A stretch of DNA of 64,000 bases, taken from Brachypodium distachyon (taxonomy: Eukaryota; Streptophyta; Magnoliopsida; Poales; Poaceae). Below are positions 36,858-46,515 of this stretch, piece by piece. How positions within the stretch are numbered: position 1 is the stretch's first letter; every line of letters begins with the position of its first letter. The position numbers and the translations under genes are program-made. The stretch covers positions 51,011,355 through 51,075,354 of the forward strand of contig NC_016131.3 of assembly GCF_000005505.3 (NCBI RefSeq), read 5' to 3'. The notes below the pieces were generated by a model. The model was not told the DNA's origin, ran no database searches, and worked only from the letters and a program-made list of their open reading frames with translations.

Positions 36858-36941
36858 GGTCGATCGTGTAACAAAGGATTTTTCTTTCTTTCTTTCTTTC
36901 TCGGTCAGATGGAATGTTACTGCAGCCAGATATTCAGACAC

Positions 36942-36957
36942 TATATATATATATATA
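36942..36957 (-). promoter_or_regulatory. TATA box region of the polyketide synthase
   Basis: A run of alternating TA lies about 85-100 nt upstream of the chosen ATG. A (GAAA)n tract (about 36883-36901) lies in the leader. This places transcription start upstream of 36857 but too close to 36941 for that ATG to be likely. Confidence 0.5.
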
Positions 36958-36959
36958 CT

Positions 36960-38035
36960 CTCTTCTTCAGCTCCCCTTTGCTAAAATTACATGTGTCACC
37001 CAGTGTAGTTGAGGCGCACAAAGTTCATGGAAAGCATGGTTGGTACAGAGCAGATTACCTATAGGTTCGCTGGAAAATCCCATTGCAATTTGCATGCGGG
37101 CTTTACAACCTAAAGATGTAGGTGTCCTGTAGATTTAAATTTGGTGGAATTTTCGCAACATGCATATACTGAGACTAATATCAACTTGATTCTTGCGTGC
37201 AATTTGGTCCCTATATTCCTGAAAACGCAATTGCGGGACCAAAAAACCCGCATGAACAAAGGATTCCAAAAGCCTGTGGATAGACAGATTCGTGAGCTGG
37301 GTGGCATCTACTTGTTGGGGCTTTTTCGGCCTGAGATGTGTGTAGTTGTACGTTTTTTTCGTTTTCAGCTAGAGTGGGCTAGAGTGTTTATCATTTTTGG
37401 ATCTGATAACCTGTTCGGCCCATTGCTTCCATGAGTTTGTATTGTTTGTTTATTACTCTCTTCGTCCAACATATACGGTGTATAATTTTTATTAACTGTC
37501 AAACTTGTGAAAGTTTAATCGAGTTTATAGGAAAAAGCAACAACTTTTAAAGCCACAAATCAAGATCAGTAGATATGCAATGAAATATGTTTTCATAGTG
37601 AGTAATGCGTTAATATTTTTCAAATTGTAGATGTTAATAATTTTTATGGTAAGTTTGGTTAGAGTGCATAAAGTTTGACCGTTTTATATTTTGAAACGGA
37701 GTGTGTAATTCGTTTGTGGTGGTGGCTGCTTTTGTATAGCTGTAAAATCTAACTATTATCAAATTGAAAATAGCTAGCTGTTATATTATGTAAACACTCT
37801 ATTTTTATTTCTAAATTTAACAAGCTGAACACGACGTTCCCGGAAAATGTTACTGAAAGTGTCGGCCGCCTCGGTGTTCTGGTACCAAGATTTTGTATCC
37901 CTGCTTCCGGCAGGGTCCCCGAATAACCTTAGTTTAATTAACTGACATCTCTGGTTTCCTCAAAAAGAAAAGAAAATGACATCCCTGGTGTGGATCTAAT
38001 CCCAGCACATTAATATTCAAACAGAGGCCCTACAG
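36960..38035. other. Spacer with a degenerate Stowaway-like element
   Basis: Only one structure is seen. At about 37456-37705 the ends CTCTCTTCGTCCAACATATA and ATATTTTGAAACGGAGTGTG are flanked by TA and resemble an old, larger Stowaway copy. No gene is visible. Confidence 0.4.
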
Positions 38036-39652
38036 CTACAATGGGAGAACCTTGGAGTCAGTCAAATCTGCGTCCTCTCGGTTGATGGTCTGGCTGCCCT
38101 CGCCGGACACCTCCTCCAGCGACCTCCCCATGGGCTCAGGCAGGAGACAGGTGAAAAGTATCCCCAGCACATTGCAGGCGGCGAGCACGAAGAGGGAGGC
38201 ACGCACGCCGATGCCCGACGGGTACCCACTGGGTGTCTCCTGGCTGCCGTCCGCCCTCTGTGCGGCGTACATGAAGCCGAAGGAGCCGACGATGGCGCCA
38301 ACCTTCCCCGCAGCAGCCGCTATCCCGTGGCACGTGGAGCGGACGTGTGCCGGGAAAATCTCGGCCGGCAGGATGAAGGTGGTGCTGTTGGGCCCGAAGT
38401 TTGCGAAGAAGAAGGTGAAGGTGTACATGACGACGAGCCATATCCGGTGGCCAGGCTGGATGAGGATGTGGTAGAATGCGGCGACGACGAGCATGAGCAC
38501 CGTCATCATGCCGAATCCGAGGAACTGGATGGCCTTCCTGCCGACGACGTCGATGAAGGCGACGGTGAACCAGTAGCCTGGAAGCGTGCCGCAGAGGGCG
38601 ATGATCGCCTGCGCACGGCTGATGCGGTACGCTTCCTCGAGGGAGCTCATGGTGTGCGCTTCGGGCACCCACCTGACTTCGCTGAAGATCTCCTCCTGGA
38701 GGATGTTCTGGGAGTAGAAGACCACGTCCAGCACGAACCACGACGCGACGGCGCCAAGGAGGTGCAAGCCGTGGCGGCGGGCGAAGCGGCCGGAGAAGAC
38801 GCTGTAGTCGCCCCTGTCCCTGACGATGCTCTCGACCTTGTCCGGCTCGCCGCTGAGATCCACCCTGAGCACCTTGGACATGTCGCGCGCGGCTTTCTCG
38901 GCGTCGCGGGCCACGAGCGCCGTGTAGCGCGCCGTCTCCGGCATCATGACCCGCCAGCGGTAGGTGAAGACGGCCGGGATGGCGCCGACCATGAGGATGA
39001 TGCGCCACACGTAGTCGGCCTGCGGCGGGGTGGACGCGCCGGGGTCCTCCTCATACGCCGGCGGGTTGAAGCGCGCCTGGAACGTGGCCGACACGACCAA
39101 GGTGACGATGCAGCCCGCGAGGACGCCCAGCCCTTCCATGGCGAACACGGCCGCGATGAGGCTCCCGCGGGTCGTCTTGTTGGCGTACTCGGACATGATG
39201 GTCGCCGACAGCGGGTAGTCGCCGCCGATGCCGACGCCGAGCCAGAACCGGAAGAAGCAGAGCGTGGCCATGACGCCGTCGGCCGTGTTCCCGAACGACA
39301 GGCCTGAGAGGAAGGATCCCATGATCATGAGCATGATGGTCTTGCCGTAGAACTTCTTGCGGCCGACCTTATCGCCGAGCCAACCGAACAAGAGCTGGCC
39401 CACGATCATGCCGCAGAAGGTGACGCCGTTGATGGCCGCCTCCACACGCGGCGGGAGCCTCCCGGGGTCCGCCCGGCCAGGGACGTGGTAGTAGATGCGT
39501 CCCAGGAGCTTGGTCACCAGGGTGATGCAGAACAGGTCGTAGGCGTCGGCGAAGAAGCCCATGCCTGCGATCACCACCGCCCACGCGTGGTACGTCTGCG
39601 TCCGAGCCACGTCCAGCGCGTGCAGCACCTGCAGCTGCTGCTCCCACGCCAT
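38036..39652 (-). CDS. High-affinity inorganic phosphate transporter, PHT1 family
   Basis: H+/phosphate symporter of the plasma membrane, major facilitator superfamily. Intronless, 538 residues from the ATG at 39652. The PHT1 signature [20 protein letters not shown] is intact, as are [53 protein letters not shown] and [20 protein letters not shown]. About 12 hydrophobic segments and a central hydrophilic loop (about residues 225-300) fit the 6+6 topology. An in-frame ATG at 39703 would add 17 residues. I prefer 39652 because [19 protein letters not shown] aligns with family N-termini and because the ATATAAG at 39747-39753 leaves little room for a leader before 39703. Near the start, [10 protein letters not shown] replaces the usual TQWYHFTAI. 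Which PHT1 member it is (root or mycorrhiza-type) cannot be told. Confidence 0.94.
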   Translation of the reverse strand: MAWEQQLQVLHALDVARTQTYHAWAVVIAGMGFFADAYDLFCITLVTKLLGRIYYHVPGRADPGRLPPRVEAAINGVTFCGMIVGQLLFGWLGDKVGRKKFYGKTIMLMIMGSFLSGLSFGNTADGVMATLCFFRFWLGVGIGGDYPLSATIMSEYANKTTRGSLIAAVFAMEGLGVLAGCIVTLVVSATFQARFNPPAYEEDPGASTPPQADYVWRIILMVGAIPAVFTYRWRVMMPETARYTALVARDAEKAARDMSKVLRVDLSGEPDKVESIVRDRGDYSVFSGRFARRHGLHLLGAVASWFVLDVVFYSQNILQEEIFSEVRWVPEAHTMSSLEEAYRISRAQAIIALCGTLPGYWFTVAFIDVVGRKAIQFLGFGMMTVLMLVVAAFYHILIQPGHRIWLVVMYTFTFFFANFGPNSTTFILPAEIFPAHVRSTCHGIAAAAGKVGAIVGSFGFMYAAQRADGSQETPSGYPSGIGVRASLFVLAACNVLGILFTCLLPEPMGRSLEEVSGEGSQTINREDADLTDSKVLPL

Positions 39653-39746
39653 CTCCGCCCCCTCGTGCACACTCACTCCTAGCTTCTTCACCGGTACGTG
39701 CAAGTTTGTACTTTACCTTGTATTTTCGGAGGAACAGAGCCGGGGA

Positions 39747-39753
39747 CTTATAT
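39747..39753 (-). promoter_or_regulatory. TATA box of the PHT1 gene
   Basis: ATATAAG on the minus strand lies about 95 nt upstream of the ATG at 39652. I saw no perfect GNATATNC phosphate-response (P1BS) site in the roughly 400 bp upstream. Confidence 0.5.
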
Positions 39754-40153
39754 GCCGGCATGTTGCTTTGCTCTGTTTTGGTCGTGGCTAATGGAAACAA
39801 TAGCAAGATACGACGGGGAATTGTATAGCTGCATGCCTGGCTGCCTTTGCAGCATGTGTGTGTACAGGACAAGCGATGCGGACCGAACGGTTCGAGTTGT
39901 TGTGCACGGTGCGGGAGAAGGAACAAAGGGGATGGAGAATCCAAGGCGCTGTTGGCAGCGCCGCTTGACTGATTGCAGGGCCGGTGCAATGCGGAAACAT
40001 ATGACACGGGAATGCTGGTGTCTTGCCGAGTTGATGCCACGAGCGAATAAACGTTTCGAACCGCGTGGTGTTGGAGGCTAGCGAAGAGATCCTTGTGGAA
40101 GAAAATGCTTATGGCGGACTCGTGATTACCGTTGTTGGGCTGCATCCTTCATG

Positions 40154-42258
40154 ATCAGGGTGTGATACAGGATGATCCCCTCTCCCCCATTTTTTTTAAT
40201 TTTGCTGTTGATGCCTTAACTGTTTTAGTAAAACAAGCTAAGCAGTAAGGTTTGATTAGAGGTTTGGCTCCCCCATTTTGTTTAATTTTACTGTTGATGC
40301 TTTAACTGTTTTAGTAAAAACAAGCTAAGCAGCAAGATTTGATTAGAGGATTGGCTGATCATCTGGTCCCAAGGGGTTGTGTGATTCTGCAATATGCAGA
40401 TGACACAATTTTTTTGCTGGAGGCAGATCTGGTTTGTGTTAGAAATTTAAAGTTTTTGTTGTGTTTGTTTGAACAGATGTCTGGTTTAAAAATAAACTTT
40501 CATAAGAGTGATTTCTACTACTTAGGTAGTGCTGTTGATCTGGGAGGTGCTTTAGAAGAAATTTTTACCTACAAGTAGGGATCTTTCCCTTTTAGATATT
40601 TGGGCATTCCATTGCATTTCAAAAGATTGGCAAATAAAGATTGGAAACCTGTGGAGGATAGGGTTGAAGGTAGGCTTGCTAGTTGGCGGGGGAAACTGTT
40701 GTCCAGGGGAGGTAGAGTCACCCTGATTAACTCTTGCTTGAGTTCAATTCCCAATTACTTTATGTCTTTCCTTGAGATTCCTAAGGGGGTGATTAAAAAG
40801 TTGGATTTTTTCAAAAAGAGGATGCTTTGGCAGGAAGAAGCAGGGCATAGGAAAATCCACCTTGTGAACTGGCAAGACGTTTGTCAGCCTAGGGATCAGG
40901 GTGGTTTAGTGATTAGTGATTTGAAAGTAATGAATTTCTGTTTACTATGCAAATGGGTTTGGAGGCTGGAAAACTCTAGTGGACTATGGCAGAAACTTCT
41001 GAGGAGGAAATATTGCAAAGGCAAGCTTCTCCCTCAGGTTTCTCCTAGGCAGGGAGATTCTCACTTCTGGTCTGGTTTGCTCAGAGTTAGATATGTGTTT
41101 TTGAGTTTCTGTCGAAGGATAGTAGGCAATGGCAAACGAACTAGGTTTTGGGAAGATGAATGGTGGGGTAGATGCCCCTTTGCTGTAAAATTCCCTAGGC
41201 TTTATAATCTCACTTTCAGTTCTGGGATTTCTGTCCATACTGTCTTCTCTGAGGGGTGGAGCTCCATCAGGTTCAGACAAACTCTGGTGGGTGAAACTCT
41301 TATTCAGTGGGAGGATTTGAAGCAGTGCTGTAATTTAGTTTCCCTGTCCAGTGGTAGAGACAAGCTTTACTGGAAACTGGGGAGTAAGGGGAGATTTTCA
41401 GTCAGCTCTCTGTACAGGCAGCCGAAACTCTCCCAGATCCCTTTTCCTTATGGTTTCTTGTGGAAAGTGAAACTACCATTGAAAATTAAAATCTTTCTAT
41501 GGTTAGTGAGTAGAGGTAGTATTCTGACCAGAAATGTTTAACGTGCCAGGGGGGATAGACAATGATCATTGTCCTTTCTGTTCTAGGAAAGAGACTATTG
41601 GTCACCTGTTTTTCAGTTGCTCTCTAGCTCGTTATGTTTGGCGTGTGGTCCAGGTCTGCTTTAACTTTCGTTCCACTCCTGTATCGGTACAAGATTTGTT
41701 AGATAGTTGGCGTTTTCAGTTTAATGTTCGAACGAGGAAGATAGCTGTAGTTGGGATAACAGCGGTTATTTGGATTATCTGGAAAACTCGCAATGATGCT
41801 TGCTTCCGGAACAAATTACCCCTAGATCCAACTAATGTTATCTTTGTCATTTGCTCTACCATTGACTACTGGTCTGGTTTACAGAAAAAAGAAGTGCAGG
41901 AGGTGTTGCATCGATGCTCCCAGCGACTGTGGCGAGTCGTGGCTGAAGCTTTCAATCGGGCACAGGGTTGGGCGCCGGCGACACTTCGCTTACCTCAATG
42001 TGAACTTACCTTATGAAGCTCCGGTGGATGTCTTGATTGATGAAGCTATTGTATGAACTGTAGGTGTGATAGTTCAGGTTGTCTGTAGTAGGTGGTTTTT
42101 CCCCCTCCAAGGAGTTGCGAAGGCACCTGTAGTGTTAGCTATTGTGTAGTCCTTTGTAGTCTCCTGTTGCTCTACTTGTGTTAAGTTGGGATATTTATGT
42201 TTGACACTGTGGGTTTCCTTTAATGAAACCGGAGGACACCCCTCTGTTATAAAAAAAA
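40154..42258 (+). mobile_element. 5'-truncated LINE retrotransposon (ORF2 3' part)
   Basis: It starts within reverse transcriptase and ends in A8 after GAGGACACCCCTCTGTTAT. Near-identical flanks CATCCTTCATG (40143-40153) and CATCCTGCATG (42259-42269) form an 11-bp target duplication with one mismatch. Frames: reverse transcriptase with the YADD box (VILQYADDTIFLLE) and MSGLKINFHKSDFYYLG to 40578; GIPLHFKRLANKDWKPVEDR through FWEDEWWGRCPF to 41541; and a zf-RVT tail (CPFCSRKETIGHLFFSCSLA) from 41534 to 42016. A stop at 40576-40578 and a frameshift near 41535 break the frame. An 86-bp tandem duplication disrupts the reverse transcriptase at 40182-40354. Confidence 0.92.
40182..40354 (+). repeat. 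86-bp tandem duplication within the LINE reverse transcriptase
   Basis: The unit starting CTCCCCCATTTT and ending GATTAGAGGTTTGG occurs twice back to back (40182-40267, then 40268-40354) with a few differences, including length changes in homopolymers. A duplication of 86 bp is not a multiple of three, so it breaks the frame. Confidence 0.8.
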
Positions 42259-42545
42259 CATCCTGCATGGCGTTACCAATCTTTTCGACGAAACAAAATT
42301 ACGAATCCAAACATGGCCACCGAGCTTGTTGGAAGAGGAAATCTTTTTTTTCCTTTCAGTTTTGCTAACTCTGAGGCGAATTGTTTGGTTTCTTACGGTA
42401 AGATTTAGCATTAAGATTTGTGCATTTGTTCTTTATTGTTAGAAGAGTTTGTTTGGTTGAGAGATTCGTGAAGATTGTTGTGTCCCTTCTTTTATTATAT
42501 TTTGTGTCGGTTTTTTCTTTCATGCTCTTACAGTCTTTTAGTTAA

Positions 42546-43235
42546 GAGGTAATAACACCCACAGTACAAGAACTTGAATCGTGCGAGCAATTTCATATAA
42601 GAACTTAAAAAATGGGGCCAAGTGGTCCAAAACTTGCATTGTGGGTTCATTTTTGGTCAGATGCGCTCCGGAGCCACCACGTGTCTTGCCAGCGTGGCAA
42701 AGCCACGGGAAGAGGGCTCGGTAATTTTTTTACAAAAAACGCTCGTTTCCCTACGCTCTTGCGAACCCCCCCCCCCACACACCCCACAAGATTCTTCTTT
42801 TAATTTCTTTCTCAAATTTCTTGTGGCCTAACCCTAAATCCCTGAATCCCCGATGCGGCGAGGTATAGGGCAGCGAGGGAGAGGACAGCGGCATGGCCGA
42901 CATTGGTCAGCCTGGGTCGAGCCGACAGGGTGCTGTCACGGCGGGTATACGAAGAGGTACGGGCTGGAATGGAAAATAGGAAGAAAACATAGACATTTTT
43001 GCAAAATTTCATTGACCTTGCATTGCCTGGAGATGAGGAAGAAATTGTATTTCAATCGCAGGGTTTAAAATGAAGAAATGCAAACCATCTAAACAGCCAA
43101 CGTGGCTAATTCGGACTAGTCTGGGCACTAATCACCAGCCTAGAAAAGTTTTGGACCACTTGGCCCCAATTTTCAAGTTCTTGTATGAAATCGCTCGCGT
43201 GCTTCAAGTTTATGTAGTGCGTGTGTTATTACCTC
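42546..43235. mobile_element. MULE-type MITE with long terminal inverted repeats
   Basis: A 690-bp element has TIRs of about 95 bp. The left arm starts GAGGTAATAACAC, continues with GAACTTGAA, GCGAGCAATTTCATA and GGGGCCAAGTGGTCCAAAAC, and the right arm is the imperfect complement. It is flanked by a perfect 9-bp duplication TTTAGTTAA (42537-42545 and 43236-43244). The interior has no transposase. A C-rich run (CCCCCCCCC) lies at about 42768-42776. Long TIRs plus a 9-bp target indicate a Mutator-like element. Confidence 0.9.
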
Positions 43236-43244
43236 TTTAGTTAA

Positions 43245-44262
43245 CATTGTAAAAAAGATTGTCTCAATATTTTTCCTTCTACCATTGCCCAAAGGTTTGT
43301 GAGCAAGCACCATCTCAAAAGATGGCCATGCCACCGGCCAGGATGGAGTTTAGCACCACCATATGTTTAAAGTCCAGTTCGCTTGTCGACGATGTAAGTG
43401 TCTTTATCGCCAATAAAGCTGCCACGAAGGCTTTTCCTTAAAAAAAGTGTCGACAATGAACTTGACAATTGGGACGCGGGCGCATCCCACTTTCCGACAT
43501 TGGACATCGGGGTGGGGGTGGGAGCAGTGGGGAGGAGAATACAAAGGGATAACACAATCTATGGTGATCGATACGTGATTGAGATGCAAAACTAGAGAAC
43601 GTTGCCGCAATTAGTGAGGAGTCAGGCGAAGGAGGCCACCATATATCCCCATGGCTGATGTGGCCTTGATGTTGCATGGGGATGACATTGGGGAAAGCAA
43701 TTAGGTAAGTCCCGACGGTGGCCAATTCTATTGAGAATAATGGTGGATCGAAACGATGCATATGTAGGTACCACAATACACATATGGCACGATAGATCGG
43801 GTGAACCAGACGACACAGATCAAGTCCGCACGCAAACCCAAAAATGTGCCAATTAGAATATTTTTTCAAGAATAAAAATTAGAATAAAGGGGATTTTGAT
43901 ACTTTGCCCTTCGTTTCCTTGTACTTGAATGATTTGACCTTTCTTTCCTTGTAATAGATTATTTGCCCTACGTTACTTTGAATATTTGATCATTTAAGCC
44001 TTTTGGAATTCTTCTGATTTCTTTCACACTATTTGAACATGTTTCCACTCCTCTACTCAAACATGGTTGCGTCGACGATGCCTATTGACGTGGTTATGAC
44101 TAACCGAGTACTCAACTTGAGGATACCCACTATATTACCTCATCGAGGGCCCCGAACCTGGATAAATACTTGTCTCTCCTTGTTTGTCAGCCGACAGGTT
44201 CGCCAACACACACGCTTAGCTTTCCTAGATACAAGCTCTCTGATATGGACATTGTCGAAGTC
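43245..44262. other. Spacer without a recognised gene
   Basis: Short open frames on both strands lack known motifs. No paired repeats were identified. Confidence 0.35.
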
Positions 44263-44265
44263 ACC

Positions 44266-45023
44266 CACTACAAGAGAAATAGCCCGTAGAGACATTATAA
44301 CTTTAGACACACTTGGTACAATGCCACAAAAATGCCAGTACGGACAGTGTCGCTATGTGTGATGAGACACTAATAAAACGTCTCTATTGTTTTAGACATT
44401 GCATAGAGACACTATACCGTCTCTACGTTCAATACGATATTTTGTAAAGACATTGCATTGTGTCTTTATACTTTTTAGACATTTCATAAAGACACTATAT
44501 TGTCTCTACATTCAATGCGACATTTTGTAAAGACATTAAATTGTGTCTCTATACTCATGTGCTAGAAAATATACATTGAAAAAATCATGTTGAAACCAAT
44601 CCTCGAACTCAAGACCTTAAGGAAAACTACACACTCACCTAACAATCTCAACCTGATACCAATTCTTGCTTATACTTCTAATGAAATTATTATGAGTAGT
44701 CCGCAACATGTCTCAAACTTGCTAAGAATGTCTCTACACAACATAAAAATGTGTCTCAAATAGTGTCTCTAACTATACCGTAAGGTCATTTCATCAAGTA
44801 TCTCAAAATCATGTCGCTACATGAGTCTTGTGACAATCTATTAAATGCCTCAAAAAATGTCTCTACACCGTAATGTCTCAACTAGTGTCTCTATATTTAA
44901 GACATTATCCATAGCGCCTCATAGACCTCTACATGAAACTTTATCTCAAAATTGTCTCTAGGTAGAGACAAAGAGTATATTGCCTCAATGAAAATGTCTC
45001 TACAAGACATTTGTGTTGTAGTG
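44266..45023. mobile_element. CACTA-type MITE
   Basis: The ends are CACTACAAGAGAAAT and the complement of CACTACAACACAAAT, flanked by a perfect 3-bp duplication ACC (44263-44265 and 45024-45026). A CACTA terminus plus a 3-bp target defines the CACTA (En/Spm) superfamily. The 758-bp interior is non-coding and consists largely of imperfect repeats of AGACACTATA-x-GTCTCTA units on both strands, the subterminal repeat type where CACTA transposases bind. Confidence 0.92.
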
Positions 45024-45026
45024 ACC

Positions 45027-46175
45027 CCTTCGTCACCTATCCTTAAGCCATCCAGCCACCTTCAGCAGGCAATGCCGATGTCACCACGACCATACTTCTC
45101 TTGTTTACGGCGCTCGACGTTGTTGTGGCTGCCGTGGCTAGACAAATTTAGATTAGCCAAATATCAAATACCTTTTTCTTGAGTTTTAGTGTGGTTTAAG
45201 CCTAAATTTGCACTATTAAAATTTGAAATTAGCCAAATAATTGGTTAGGGTTTTGCTAGCTCAGGATTTGACGAATTTTAATATAAAATTAAAATAAAGT
45301 TGTCTTACAATATTGGGCTGGCAAATACTCCATCTAAAACAAGGAGGGGACTAGGCAGCGGCGTGCCCTACCTAAATGAAGCTAGAGGTGGTATGGCCAC
45401 GCCCATATGCCCTACGCGTTGGCATGCTTACGAATTCCCCTTTTTGTTTGCGAATCCCTGTTTGTATCCTTTGAGTGCACGCCCATAAATAGTGATCAAA
45501 TCAAGCTTGGTGCTGCTGTGGTGTGGCGCTTGGTAATGCTTCTCGTCAACCTTCCCAGTACCAGATTCCAGGCTCGGTCGAGGTGGACCTTGGTTCCTCT
45601 TCGGTTTCAGCTGAGCTCCATCTTGTTGTCTGCGTAGATGGAGGTATTGCTATTTGCTTCAATCGGTTTAGCACTGAAACTGATCTTCAAGAAGAGTTCT
45701 CCGAGAAGCACCACATGATAGCTACCTCTGTCATATATCCTTTGGAGCAAGATGCTGTTGGGGATGAGTATTATTCCAGTTGGTGTTCCAATTGCATTAT
45801 GATTTCAAGGCAAGACGATGAACATGCAATAGACGATGAGCCTCATCCATCCGAGTTGATTCACCAATGGCAGATGAGAGCGCCATTGTCGATGATCCTT
45901 AGGTTTGATGGAAGAGATTGCAATTTGGGCTCGGTGAAACTCCCTACTGATCTACAACCCACCAATTGTCCTGAACCTCAAGTGCTATTGCCCGCACGAT
46001 TGCTGGGAGAGCCGCCGGTTCTACGGCTGGCACGCACATGGGAGGTCCCCGAAGGATGCTGTTGTGGTTGTGCGCCAGATTTCTCACCTGGGCTGCCATC
46101 AGGCTCCGGCAGTTGTCTTTTTCGTCTTCTGTATGTTTGTTGTTCTTTTTGGTCTCATGTAGTGCAAAATGACTA
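45027..46175 (+). other. Unidentified open region upstream of NUP54
   Basis: A plus-strand frame runs 45523-46263 (246 codons), but its last 30 or so codons lie in a Stowaway MITE. The body (about 45540-46080, HLVVCVDGGIAICFNRFS, HHMIATSVIYPLEQDA) is not low-complexity and could be a gene or TE fragment. I do not recognise it, and no start context or splice structure supports a gene. Confidence 0.25.
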
Positions 46176-46288
46176 CGCTCTCCGTTTCATAATTTTTGTT
46201 GAAACATTACATGTATCTAGACACTTTTTAGGAATAGATACATCCATTTTAAGACAAATTTGAGACAAAAATTATGGAACTGAAGGAG
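46176..46288. mobile_element. Stowaway MITE
   Basis: A foldback has ends CGCTCTCCGTTTCATAATTT and AAATTATGGAACTGAAGGAG, arms TGTATCTAGACAC and TAGATACATCC, and TA on both sides. Confidence 0.75.
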
Positions 46289-46515
46289 TACTTTGTAATC
46301 CCCTTTGTTGGTGTTAAATATATTTCTAGCTTATGCTTTCAAATTTGTTTTGGCTTTTTTAGATGAGTTACATTTTGGCATGCAACAAAACACTCCTTCT
46401 GACAACCTACGTTTCCCCCGTTCCGCTCTCGAGTCTCGACCATTTTCTGCCCGCCCTTAACCCTAAACCCCTCGACCCTCGCCGCCGGCGATCACTGTTC
46501 CCGACAGTTGCGGCC

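Noticed and set aside
36858..36941. ATG at 36941 as the start of the polyketide synthase
   Set aside because: It would add 28 residues unlike the family and lies directly at the TATA stretch, leaving no leader.
38136..39307. Long frames on other phases and strand over the phosphate transporter
   Set aside because: They are shadows of the GC-rich PHT1 coding sequence; only the 38036-39652 minus frame has family motifs.
45523..46263. 246-codon frame upstream of NUP54 as a protein-coding gene
   Set aside because: Its C-terminal part is read from a Stowaway MITE and no family or splice support was found. Listed only as an unidentified region.
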